This document shows positions 9,937-16,501 of a stretch of DNA of 64,000 nt, one piece after another. The stretch comes from Loktanella sp. IMCC34160. Its GTDB lineage: Bacteria > Pseudomonadota > Alphaproteobacteria > Rhodobacterales > Rhodobacteraceae. Each line of letters begins with the position of its first letter. The first letter of the stretch is position 1. Position numbers and translations under genes: made by a program. The stretch is from assembly GCF_004145845.1 (NCBI RefSeq), contig NZ_SELP01000003.1, positions 1 through 64,000 of the forward strand, written 5' to 3'. The notes below the pieces were generated by a model, which had not been told where the DNA came from, did no database searches, and saw nothing but the letters and a program-made list of their open reading frames with translations.

Positions 9937-11398
9937 GTTCTTCGGCGGACGAGGCGGCGGCGGGGGCATCGCAAACTATCTCGTTGATCCGACACGTCCG
10001 GGCCGGGAAGGGTCGGCTCCGGAGATCGTTCGGGGTGATATCGAACAGACCGTGGCTTTAATCGACAGCAGCGACCGCAAGTGGTCCTACACAACCGGCG
10101 TGCTGAGCTTTGCCATTGAGGACGCGCCGACCGAAGCGCAGCAAATTGCCCTCATGGACGACTTTGAGCGTCTGGCTTTTGCGGGGCTGCGGGCCGATCA
10201 GTACGACATCACATGGGTTCGGCATAGCCATACGGAAGGCGGTCGCACGGAGCTTCATTTTCTGGTCCCCCGGATGGAGCTCGCAAGCGGCAAGGCCTTC
10301 AACATCGCACCGCCCGGTTGGGAACGCGCCTACGCTCCATTGCGAGACGCCTACAACTTCGAGTTTGGCTGGGCCAGACCCGATGACCCTGCCCGCTCAA
10401 GAACACAACACATCCTCGGTGAGGCTCCTGAGCGCGCAAGAACCCGTGAGGCGATAACGACTTTTCTCGAGGCCAAAATCCTCAGTGGAGAAGTGTCAGA
10501 CCGTCCAAGCATGATCATGGCCTTGCAGGGCGCAGGGCTTGAGGTTCCCCGGCAGGGTAAGAGCTACCTCACGGCACTTGATCCCCACACCGGGGAGCGT
10601 TGGCGACTGAAAGGGCGCATTTTTGAACAGGACTGGACAAGAGACTCTGAACTTGACCGAGCAACTTCGGCTTCGGACCGCTCAGCAACGCAGCGAGCTG
10701 ACGACCCTGATGAACAGCGAGCTGCACAGTCTCGCGCGCGACTTGAAGAGATCATCGAACGCCGCGCTGGATGGGTTCGAGCGCGATATCCAGCTGAGGT
10801 TGACCAGGATCGAAACGGAGGTCTCCACACGCAGGCGCATGATAGCTTCAGAAATGGACAAGATCCGAGAGATGCCGCGGTTGATGTTCTTGATGAGCGC
10901 GCTGATCGCAGCAACCGTATCGGGGCTGATATGGGCCGCGCCGATGATTTGGATCGCAGTTCGTCTGGAGGAAGTGAGGGTCGAGGTGAACGAGACCGGT
11001 CGTTTTCTGATCCTTCCCGACACAGCAGAAACCGGCTGGCGCTGTGGGACACAGCCTTGCGTAAGATTGGAGGATTGATTGACAGAGAACCTAACTCAGA
11101 TCGAACGGGCGCTTTTGAACGAATTCGAGAATTTGGCGGCAGAATTCTCGAAGCTGGCGCAGCAGCAGGTGCATATGTCCGAGCGCTTCTCGGTCGAGAC
11201 CAAGGCGCTTTTGAGCCGTCAGGACCGGCTCGAGACGCATTTGCTGCAAGTGAGCGAAGCCTTGAACAGGCAGAACGTATCAACATCGAAGCTGATCGAG
11301 CTGGCCAAACGATTGAGCAAGGCATGAGGATGGTCTCTCAGACGCGCGAACTAGAGCGCGATTTCGAGCGCCTGATTCAGAAAGGGATTGAGCGGTAA
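9926..11398 (+). CDS. mobA: MobA-type relaxase (ColE1/MOB-HEN class)
   Basis: The 490-residue relaxase would nick oriT, stay bound to the 5' end and pilot DNA transfer. The N-terminal 170 residues align by eye with ColE1 MobA: the opening KFFGGRGGGGGIANYLV, the segment TTGVLSFAIED near residue 55, and WVRHSHTEGGRTELHF near residue 96. In ColE1 this last segment carries the H-E-N triad; here the asparagine is replaced by histidine (ELH). The C-terminal half is arginine-rich and disordered, and two further genes are encoded within it in another frame. The stop overlaps the next gene start (TAATG). Confidence 0.92.
   Translation: MLIKFFGGRGGGGGIANYLVDPTRPGREGSAPEIVRGDIEQTVALIDSSDRKWSYTTGVLSFAIEDAPTEAQQIALMDDFERLAFAGLRADQYDITWVRHSHTEGGRTELHFLVPRMELASGKAFNIAPPGWERAYAPLRDAYNFEFGWARPDDPARSRTQHILGEAPERARTREAITTFLEAKILSGEVSDRPSMIMALQGAGLEVPRQGKSYLTALDPHTGERWRLKGRIFEQDWTRDSELDRATSASDRSATQRADDPDEQRAAQSRARLEEIIERRAGWVRARYPAEVDQDRNGGLHTQAHDSFRNGQDPRDAAVDVLDERADRSNRIGADMGRADDLDRSSSGGSEGRGERDRSFSDPSRHSRNRLALWDTALRKIGGLIDREPNSDRTGAFERIREFGGRILEAGAAAGAYVRALLGRDQGAFEPSGPARDAFAASERSLEQAERINIEADRAGQTIEQGMRMVSQTRELERDFERLIQKGIER
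10623..11078 (+). CDS. mobB: MobB-like membrane protein nested inside mobA
   Basis: This frame lies wholly inside mobA in a different phase. It encodes about 151 residues: a long amphipathic coiled-coil region, then one clear membrane segment (LMFLMSALIAATVSGLIW, near residues 87-104) and a C-terminal domain with two cysteines. ColE1 MobB has the same layout and the same nested position, and it anchors the relaxosome to the membrane. The start used is TTG 10623; a later TTG or the ATG at 10710 is possible. Its stop (TGA) overlaps the next nested gene's TTG, supporting real translation. Confidence 0.8.
   Translation: MNRTGQETLNLTEQLRLRTAQQRSELTTLMNSELHSLARDLKRSSNAALDGFERDIQLRLTRIETEVSTRRRMIASEMDKIREMPRLMFLMSALIAATVSGLIWAAPMIWIAVRLEEVRVEVNETGRFLILPDTAETGWRCGTQPCVRLED
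11079..11327 (+). CDS. MobD-like coiled-coil protein nested inside mobA
   Basis: The 82-residue protein is an almost continuous amphipathic helix rich in Glu, Leu, Gln and Ser, with no cysteine and no membrane segment. It starts at TTG 11079, directly after the mobB-like stop and 5 bases downstream of GGAGG (11069-11073). It is read in the same frame as the mobB-like gene and lies entirely inside mobA. ColE1-type plasmids carry a further small gene (mobD) at this place. Its role is unknown, and the name here reflects position only. Confidence 0.65.
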   Translation: MTENLTQIERALLNEFENLAAEFSKLAQQQVHMSERFSVETKALLSRQDRLETHLLQVSEALNRQNVSTSKLIELAKRLSKA

Positions 11399-12027
11399 TG
11401 CGGATAACCAACAAGAATGTGTCTCTGGTCTTTCGTGACAAGGACAAGCGAAGCACCAGCAAGGTCTACATCAACGATCTCGATGCCGCCGCAAGGCTTG
11501 CGGCACGGTATCGCGTCGCGAGCCACCAGGTAGACGTCATTGATGCGTTGGACCGTGTTGCCTTCCGCTGGGAAGTTGGTTCGCCGGATTGGCAGCCGGG
11601 CGACGCAAGGCATTCTTTTCTAGACATCGAAGCATATCGCTTCAGGCGACTGGGCGACCCCTTTTGGGAACCGGAGAGCCGGCTCCGGTTGTTGAACGAC
11701 GCACTCGGTTTCGCGTTTGATACCGCGACAGGAAATGCCGATGAAGAGGACTTGGAAGGGCTGATCGTCCGGACCGAGCAAGGTGGCGATGATATTTGGT
11801 CTCTGATCCGCGAAGCCCGGATAGTGGCCGAAACAGCCGATGGGCAACCGAGTTCGACCCTATGGGAACAAACCATTGCGGAGTGGATGTCAGATGCATC
11901 CTGGCACTTCGTGGAATATGTCGTCGAGCACAACGCCCTGGCGAGCTACCTTCGTCTCTTCGACATAGAAAGCCGGGTGCCAAGGCTCGGTGTGGAACTT
12001 GCAAATCTGGCCGCCACAAGGGGATAG
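11398..12027 (+). CDS. Unknown protein downstream of the relaxase gene
   Basis: The 209-residue protein starts at an ATG that shares one base with the mobA stop (TAATG), so it is very probably co-translated with the mobilization genes. The sequence is acidic, soluble and tryptophan-rich (for example RWEVGSPDWQPGD and EWMSDASWHFVEYVVEH), with no signal peptide or membrane segment. I do not recognise the family. Position suggests either an accessory to mobilization or a cargo gene using the same transcript. Confidence 0.75.
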   Translation: MRITNKNVSLVFRDKDKRSTSKVYINDLDAAARLAARYRVASHQVDVIDALDRVAFRWEVGSPDWQPGDARHSFLDIEAYRFRRLGDPFWEPESRLRLLNDALGFAFDTATGNADEEDLEGLIVRTEQGGDDIWSLIREARIVAETADGQPSSTLWEQTIAEWMSDASWHFVEYVVEHNALASYLRLFDIESRVPRLGVELANLAATRG

Positions 12028-12478
12028 CGCTTGGCCGCTGGGTCGACACCTTCCCAATTGCGGCACCTCCCAACGGCCAGATTTCTCGGAAAATCCGTCG
12101 GCACGAACCTCGGCACCGCTAGTAGCGGCACCGGACTTCTCTGACAAATACCAATAAAAGAACATCCCCAACGTTCTCCAAATCCTGTTGATCCGCCTGC
12201 CATCCCGGCAGGCCCGTGAAAACCGGCAAGCGCCGCCGGTGGCGTCGGTTCCGGTCGAGAATTCCGGTTCCTCCCACGCGGACGGGCCGCGCGGTTCCCT
12301 CCCAAATTCACGCCCTCCACCCGGGTGTCACGGCCCCGCCGGGCCGCAGGACGGGCTTTGCCCTTACCTGCTCTGCCCTTCGGAATGCATGGGCATTCCA
12401 AAGATCAGACCAGGAAGGCCCGCCCATTGGCGGAAAGGGGAAGAGACCCGGCCCGCGTCGCTCGAAGGAGGGTCATAA
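12028..12478. other. Intergenic region between the mobilization genes and ardC
   Basis: No gene is supported in these 451 bases; the open frames are proline/arginine-rich readings of GC-rich DNA. It holds a 7-bp hairpin at 12195-12213 (GCCTGCC/GGCAGGC) and a strong ribosome binding site (GAAGGAGGG) just before the ardC start. The promoter of ardC presumably lies here, but I cannot point to it. Confidence 0.5.
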
Positions 12479-13363
12479 ATGACCGCAGAGAAGTTTGACG
12501 TTTATTCCCATGTCACCAATCAGATCGTCGCGCAGATCGAGGCGGGAACGCCGCCCTGGCGCAAGCCGTGGACCGGCGGCGGGGCATCGGCCAGCCTGCC
12601 GGAACGATTCAACGGCGAAGCCTATCGGGGGATCAACATTCTGGTGCTCTGGGCCACGGCGATGGCCAAGGATTACAGCTCAGCCCGCTGGATGACGTTC
12701 AATCAGGCCAAACAGCTTGGTGGACATGTCCGCAAGGGCGAGAAATCCGCAACCGTGGTGAAAAATGGCACCGTCGAGCGCGAGGACGAGAACGGCGAGG
12801 AGCGGCAAATCCCCTTTGCGCGGGCCTACCGCGTGTTCAATGCCGACCAGATCGAAGACTTGCCCGCCGAGTTCTATATCCTGCCTGACCCGCCCCGTGA
12901 TCTTGGCACCGTAGCCGACCCCGAACTGGAGGCGTTCTTTGCCGCAACCGGCGCGCAGATCGACGTGACCGAGGAGCCGCGCGCTTACTACAACATCAAG
13001 ACTGACCGCATCCACATGCCGCCGATTGGCACGTTCTATCAGGCGGCTGGGTATTTTGGCACCTTGGCCCATGAGACAATCCACTGGACTGGCGCGACAA
13101 AGCGGCTGGACCGTTTGGGCAGGTTCAATGACCGCAAGGCATACGCCTTCGAGGAACTGGTCGCGGAGATTGGCAACTGCATGCTTTGCGCGCAGATCGG
13201 GGTGGAGCCTGAATTCGACCAGAGCGCCGCATATGTTGAAGGCTGGCTTGAGGCGATGAAAGAAGACAGCCGCGCGATCTTCCGCGCTGCGTCCGAGGCG
13301 CAAAAGGCCGTGGACTACATCATGGAGCGCACCGCGCAGGCCGACCGGATAGCCGCCAAGTAA
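12479..13363 (+). CDS. ArdC-like antirestriction protein with zincin domain
   Basis: The 294-residue protein has the ArdC layout. The N-terminal single-strand DNA-binding domain (about 1-140) contains PWRKPW near residue 26 and KGEKS near 86. The C-terminal zincin-type metallopeptidase domain has H198-E-T-I-H202 and a downstream ELVAEIG supplying the third ligand. ArdC proteins protect incoming plasmid DNA from host restriction after conjugation. Here it sits between the transfer genes and the immunity region of a mobilizable element, which fits that role. The start is well defined by GAAGGAGGG. A terminator follows at 13389-13416. Confidence 0.9.
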   Translation: MTAEKFDVYSHVTNQIVAQIEAGTPPWRKPWTGGGASASLPERFNGEAYRGINILVLWATAMAKDYSSARWMTFNQAKQLGGHVRKGEKSATVVKNGTVEREDENGEERQIPFARAYRVFNADQIEDLPAEFYILPDPPRDLGTVADPELEAFFAATGAQIDVTEEPRAYYNIKTDRIHMPPIGTFYQAAGYFGTLAHETIHWTGATKRLDRLGRFNDRKAYAFEELVAEIGNCMLCAQIGVEPEFDQSAAYVEGWLEAMKEDSRAIFRAASEAQKAVDYIMERTAQADRIAAK

Positions 13364-13388
13364 CAGTCCGCACCACTGCAATGATCGA

Positions 13389-13416
13389 GGCCCCCGTCAG
13401 CAGGCGGGGGCCTTTT
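13389..13416 (+). terminator. Rho-independent terminator after ardC
   Basis: A perfect 8-bp stem, GGCCCCCG at 13389-13396 and CGGGGGCC at 13405-13412, encloses an 8-base loop and is followed by TTTT. It lies 26 bases after the ardC stop. Confidence 0.8.
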
Positions 13417-13596
13417 GCGTTCTGGTGTGATCCAGGTGGTGGGCGGTTTCAGGGTGACCTGTCGGCGGGCAACCTGAAGGCCACCCACCGACAGGCCCGG
13501 CGCTTCGCGCGGACGCCCCAAGGGGCGCAGGCGACGTAATGGCTAGTGCAACTCCAATGAGGCTGAGAGAACTCATATATTTTCTTGCTTTTCGAA

Positions 13597-13632
13597 AGAA
13601 AAAAGGCGCGATCAGAAACCTGAACCGCGCCT
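13597..13632 (-). terminator. Rho-independent terminator for the minus-strand DUF2188 pair
   Basis: Read on the minus strand, AGGCGCG (13632-13626) pairs with CGCGCCT (13610-13604) around a 15-base loop and is followed by a T-rich tract. It lies just beyond the stop of the 13669-13878 gene. Confidence 0.72.
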
Positions 13633-13668
13633 AAGTTGAGAAGTTATGGGAGGAGGTTATCCGGGGCC

Positions 13669-13878
13669 TCAACGCCCGAGCCGCTTGTAGAAGCGGTCCA
13701 TGTTTGCTGCATCCCCTTCAACTTCGAGCCCTTTATGGGTCTTGCGGACCCGCAGTCCCGAGGAACTTGCGGCCTGCTGAAGCTTGCGCTCGACCTCTTG
13801 GTTGAAGTCACGGGTCATGGCGTTCGCAAGCGAACGGCCATTCGTAAAAGTGCGTCCTTTGTATTTCAGCTTCATCAT
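13669..13878 (-). CDS. Small unknown protein (69 residues)
   Basis: The encoded protein is small and basic (MMKLKYKGRTFTNGRSLA...), ending in FYKRLGR, with no membrane segment. I chose the start at 13878 because an AAGG box lies about 8 bases upstream and because it begins 4 bases after the stop of the DUF2188 gene; upstream in-frame codons would lie inside that gene. The two form a short minus-strand operon ended by the terminator at 13597-13632. No family is recognised. The NGRSLANAM stretch hints at a small nucleic-acid-binding protein, but that is a guess. Confidence 0.6.
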   Translation of the reverse strand: MMKLKYKGRTFTNGRSLANAMTRDFNQEVERKLQQAASSSGLRVRKTHKGLEVEGDAANMDRFYKRLGR

Positions 13879-13882
13879 CGCA

Positions 13883-14110
13883 TCAGCCTTTCGGAGGATA
13901 GGGGTCATTGCCATAGCTGTAAGCTTCACGGAATCGCGCATCGCGGCCTTGAATCCTCAGCTCAGCCTCTTGGTTACGTGCGATACCCCGACCGAAGTCG
14001 ATGGCCTCGCGTTGCGTGTCGAACTCCCGGGTCAGGCGTTGATTGCCTTCACCCCGGACGCCCCACTTGTCGCCGTGGCGGACGACATATTGGTTTTTGC
14101 CACTTGACAT
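13883..14110 (-). CDS. DUF2188-domain protein
   Basis: The 75-residue protein fits the DUF2188 pattern: a short beta-rich N-terminus (NQYVVRHGDKWGVRGEG), then FDTQREAIDFGRGIARNQEAEL and a C-terminal RFREAYSYGNDP. Members are small proteins of unknown function, frequent on mobile elements. The ATG at 14110 has AAAGGA about 7 bases upstream; an in-frame extension to 14230 would run into the divergent regulator's promoter. It is the first gene of a two-gene minus-strand operon, divergent from the HTH/ImmA pair. Confidence 0.72.
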   Translation of the reverse strand: MSSGKNQYVVRHGDKWGVRGEGNQRLTREFDTQREAIDFGRGIARNQEAELRIQGRDARFREAYSYGNDPYPPKG

Positions 14111-14210
14111 TTTCGCTTTCCTTTCGGTTGCGAGTTGGAGTAACGATTGCAAGATCGCAACCGAGTCATATATTGCGACATAGAGGGGAGATTGCAAGAG
14201 TGAAATCGAC

Positions 14211-14576
14211 ATGAAAGAGCAGTTCCTCAATGAGGCTTTCTACAACGCGCTGGATGCCCACCGTCAGGCGAAGAAACTGACGTGGAAGGCGGTTGCTGAA
14301 AAAGCCAAGGTGAGTGCTTCGACTTTGACACGGATCGCCCAGGGCAAACGCCCGGACGTCGATACATTAGCCGCACTTTGTAAGTGGTCTGGTTTGAGTG
14401 CAGACGACTTTATTGCGTATGATGAAGTTGCGGCGCGACCTGAGCCTTTGGCCGAGATTGTTGGCCACCTTCGAGCGGATAAAAACCTGAAACCCGAAGG
14501 AGCACAGGCAATCGAAGTAATGATCCGGGCCGCCTACGAGCAGTTCCGTAAGGAGAAGGTGGGTGGCGAAGACTAA
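14211..14576 (+). CDS. XRE-type helix-turn-helix regulator
   Basis: The 121-residue protein has an N-terminal Cro/CI-type helix-turn-helix (about residues 22-68), with WKAVAEKAKVSASTLTRIAQGKRPDVDTLAALCKW-like pattern, and a helical C-terminal part. Its end overlaps the next gene by 14 bases. A repressor followed at once by an ImmA/IrrE protease is a known regulatory pair of integrative elements and prophages: the protease cleaves the repressor and relieves repression. A toxin-antitoxin role (COG2856 class) is the main alternative. The gene diverges from the DUF2188 operon, which is a plausible target. Confidence 0.85.
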   Translation: MKEQFLNEAFYNALDAHRQAKKLTWKAVAEKAKVSASTLTRIAQGKRPDVDTLAALCKWSGLSADDFIAYDEVAARPEPLAEIVGHLRADKNLKPEGAQAIEVMIRAAYEQFRKEKVGGED

Positions 14577-15135
14577 ACTACGCCGTGGATTTGTGGCTGA
14601 AGCACATAGATGGGCCGATGATTTAAGGGGCGAGCTGGACCTCGCCCCTCATGACCCGCTGTGTCCAAAGCGGCTTGCACGGCATCTTGAAGTACCCATC
14701 TATCCGCTTTCAAAGCTTCCAGAATGTGAGGAGCAGCAGGCGCTTCTTGAGAAGCGTCAGGGCTACGATTTTTCAGCAGCAGCCTGCTTCGAGGGAAGAG
14801 CTGCGTTCATCCTGCTCAATGACGCCCACGATCCAAAGCGACAAGTTTCAGATATAGCCCATGAACTGGCGCACATCCTTCTTGGACATCCACCAGCAAA
14901 CCCGTTTCAGCCTGACGGCATCCGGGATTTCCTTCCGGAGCATGAGATGGAAGCAGAGCGGCTTGGACCAACACTATTGATCTCGGACGCAGCTGCCCTT
15001 CGTGCCTACAAGCTAGTTAGCGAGAGCGCTTACACCCTCTACAGTCTTTCGGACGAATGGGGGATCACGAGAGATGTGATTCAGATGCGCATCAATCTCT
15101 CGGGAGCAAAAAAGCGCCTCGGAAAAGCAGCTTAG
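14563..15135 (+). CDS. ImmA/IrrE-family metallo-endopeptidase
   Basis: The 190-residue protein contains the zinc-protease motif H100-E-L-A-H104 (AHELAHILLGH) and the downstream helix EMEAERLG expected to supply the third ligand. The start is GTG 14563, 8 bases after AAGGAG, inside the preceding HTH gene; the overlap implies translational coupling. Family members such as ImmA of ICEBs1 cut their cognate XRE repressor to trigger excision. Here the partner is the preceding HTH protein. Whether the pair controls the whole element or only the neighbouring genes cannot be told. Confidence 0.88.
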   Translation: MAKTKLRRGFVAEAHRWADDLRGELDLAPHDPLCPKRLARHLEVPIYPLSKLPECEEQQALLEKRQGYDFSAAACFEGRAAFILLNDAHDPKRQVSDIAHELAHILLGHPPANPFQPDGIRDFLPEHEMEAERLGPTLLISDAAALRAYKLVSESAYTLYSLSDEWGITRDVIQMRINLSGAKKRLGKAA

Positions 15136-15166
15136 CCGACTAGAAGGTAGTTTAGGAGCAAGACCG

Positions 15167-15469
15167 CTACTGCCATCTACTCATGAAAGTCCGTATGCCG
15201 TAGAGAATAACGACAACGCCAAGCGCAATCCCAGCGATGCCGACACTACCCGTCGATACTTCAATGATACCTAGTAGGTTTATCGTGCTTTCGGCTTCGT
15301 CGTCCGATGCCAAGGCGACGAGGTAGATTCCCATACCTGCGATCACGATGCCGCAGAACATTACTGCGTAGATGAGGCGCTGAAGACGGTCTCTCATATC
15401 AAGAATCAAAAAGTCCTTAGGCGTTAATGTCTGTGGGGCTTCCTTTCGAAACCCCTTGAGGCTTGCCAC
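15167..15469 (-). CDS. Small membrane protein, two predicted membrane segments
   Basis: The 100-residue protein has a charged N-terminus and two hydrophobic helices: about residues 33-54 (IYAVMFCGIVIAGMGIYLV) and 74-93 (VGIAGIALGVVVILYGIRT). The start is GTG 15469 with AGGAA about 8 bases upstream. It is the last of three small minus-strand genes in an A/T-richer part of the element. No family is recognised. Confidence 0.55.
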   Translation of the reverse strand: MASLKGFRKEAPQTLTPKDFLILDMRDRLQRLIYAVMFCGIVIAGMGIYLVALASDDEAESTINLLGIIEVSTGSVGIAGIALGVVVILYGIRTFMSRWQ

Positions 15470-15527
15470 AACTCGTTCCTCGAAGTGTTCTCACAAGGAG
15501 AAAAAGGTACACAAATGCACACCTTTT

Positions 15528-15842
15528 TCAACCATAACCATGTGCCAAGTTTTCGCTACGGCTCTTCTCGCTCGAGTTTGATTGGCCAGAACGCGCCTGC
15601 AACTTTGCTCTCGTTGCAGCGGCATTCAGGGCTGGCATCTGAAGTTCTCGATAAACCTGGTTGGCCTCATTTATCGAGGCGATGGTATTTCCATTCTTAA
15701 CCTCAGACACAGCCCACTCCAGAAGAGTGAGAGCATTATTGAATAGTTCTCTATTAGAGTCTGCGCCAATGTCTTTCATCAGCGCCTTGATCTCATGAAT
15801 TCGATCGTCTTTGACGTCGAACTGGAGGCGAGTTTTCGACAT
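15528..15842 (-). CDS. Small protein resembling ribbon-helix-helix regulators
   Basis: The 104-residue protein opens with a short beta-like segment (KTRLQFDVKDDRIHEIKALMKDIG) followed by SNRELFNNALTLLEWAV, the spacing seen in ribbon-helix-helix DNA-binding proteins; the C-terminal third is polar and probably disordered. The ATG at 15842 is preceded by GGAG. It sits 22 bases after a small proline-rich reading frame on the same strand. Antitoxin-like or element-specific regulator are both possible. The fold call is by pattern only. Confidence 0.62.
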   Translation of the reverse strand: MSKTRLQFDVKDDRIHEIKALMKDIGADSNRELFNNALTLLEWAVSEVKNGNTIASINEANQVYRELQMPALNAAATRAKLQARSGQSNSSEKSRSENLAHGYG

Positions 15843-15864
15843 TTTAGTCTCCTAGCTTGCTAAC

Positions 15865-16044
15865 TTACGGCGGGGCTGGACTCCTGCCATCACGCACCTC
15901 GACCTTTGAGGGAGAGCGCGGGGTCGGATCCAGCAAAAATTCTTTTGGTTGCAGCTCAATTGGCTGCGCCTTGGTCATAGTTCTGGGTAGTGGCTTTGGT
16001 TCCGAAACTGATTTGGCTTCGAATTTTTCTTTTTGGAGCCTCAT
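15865..16044 (-). CDS. Small proline-rich ORF (59 residues), putative
   Basis: A 59-codon frame begins at ATG 16044 directly behind a near-consensus ribosome binding site (AAGGAGGG, 5 bases away) and ends 22 bases before the next minus-strand gene. The product is charged and proline-rich (starts MRLQKEKFEAKS, ends VEVRDGRSPAPP). An overlapping frame in another phase, 16099-15956, would encode 47 residues starting MLDLNEVLLH with a weaker AGGA box; only one of the two may be real. Function unknown. Confidence 0.45.
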   Translation of the reverse strand: MRLQKEKFEAKSVSEPKPLPRTMTKAQPIELQPKEFLLDPTPRSPSKVEVRDGRSPAPP

Positions 16045-16501
16045 GAGGTCCCTCCTTGTCGGGCGGGGCGTGCAAGAGCACTTCGTTTAAGTCAAGCATG
16101 TCTACAATCCTAAATAAGTTTCTGATTTGGGGTTCTGGCCTACGCTAAGGCTCAGGAATTTTTGCACTAATCAACATTCTTCGGTCTCCTGATCGGTGCT
16201 TCCGAGAGGGAAGTACGATGTATATAGGGCATTATTTGCCTCTCGTCAAGGTGCTATAGGGATGTGATGGGGGTGTAAAAAAGGAGGTCAATACGAGGTA
16301 ACATGGGTTCTTGCCGCTTGCGGCGTGTCGGGGGGGGTGCAAGGTAGGCATTGTTCGGAAAGCAAGCAGAGCAAGGACAGAAAGGGTCGTTTTTGACCAG
16401 GTGCTCTGCCCTACCCAGGATCAATCTCTTAGCCAGGACAATAACCCCCAGCAAAACCTCTATGGTTTTGGCAGGTTTTTGTCCTAGCGCAGCTCCTATG
16501 G
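16045..16501. other. Regulatory gap between divergent gene clusters
   Basis: This 457-base stretch separates the small minus-strand genes from the plus-strand TIR cluster. Apart from the start of a possible 47-residue overlapping frame (to 16099) I see no gene. It contains GGTC-GTTTTT-GACC at 16385-16398, three CCAGG sites between 16397 and 16438, an AAGGAGG followed by only a 14-codon frame near 16282, and a large palindrome at 16435-16485. Promoters for both sides must lie here. Confidence 0.55.
16435..16485. repeat. Nested 51-base palindrome just upstream of the TIR gene
   Basis: Three sets of arms nest around one centre: AGGACAA 16435-16441 with TTGTCCT 16479-16485, AACC 16443-16446 with GGTT 16474-16477, and CAAAACC 16452-16458 with GGTTTTG 16464-16470 around the loop TCTAT. 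All 18 paired positions are perfect. It ends 16 bases before the TIR start. It could be an operator, an RNA hairpin in the leader, or a recombination site for the serine recombinase encoded in the same cluster. Confidence 0.7.

Noticed and set aside
15857-16090. 77-codon plus-strand frame
   Set aside because: The minus strand here has better frames with strong ribosome binding sites; this frame lacks one.
16397-16438. Three CCAGG sites as a functional cluster
   Set aside because: They match the predicted restriction target, but three sites in GC-rich DNA can arise by chance, and the target itself is inferred.
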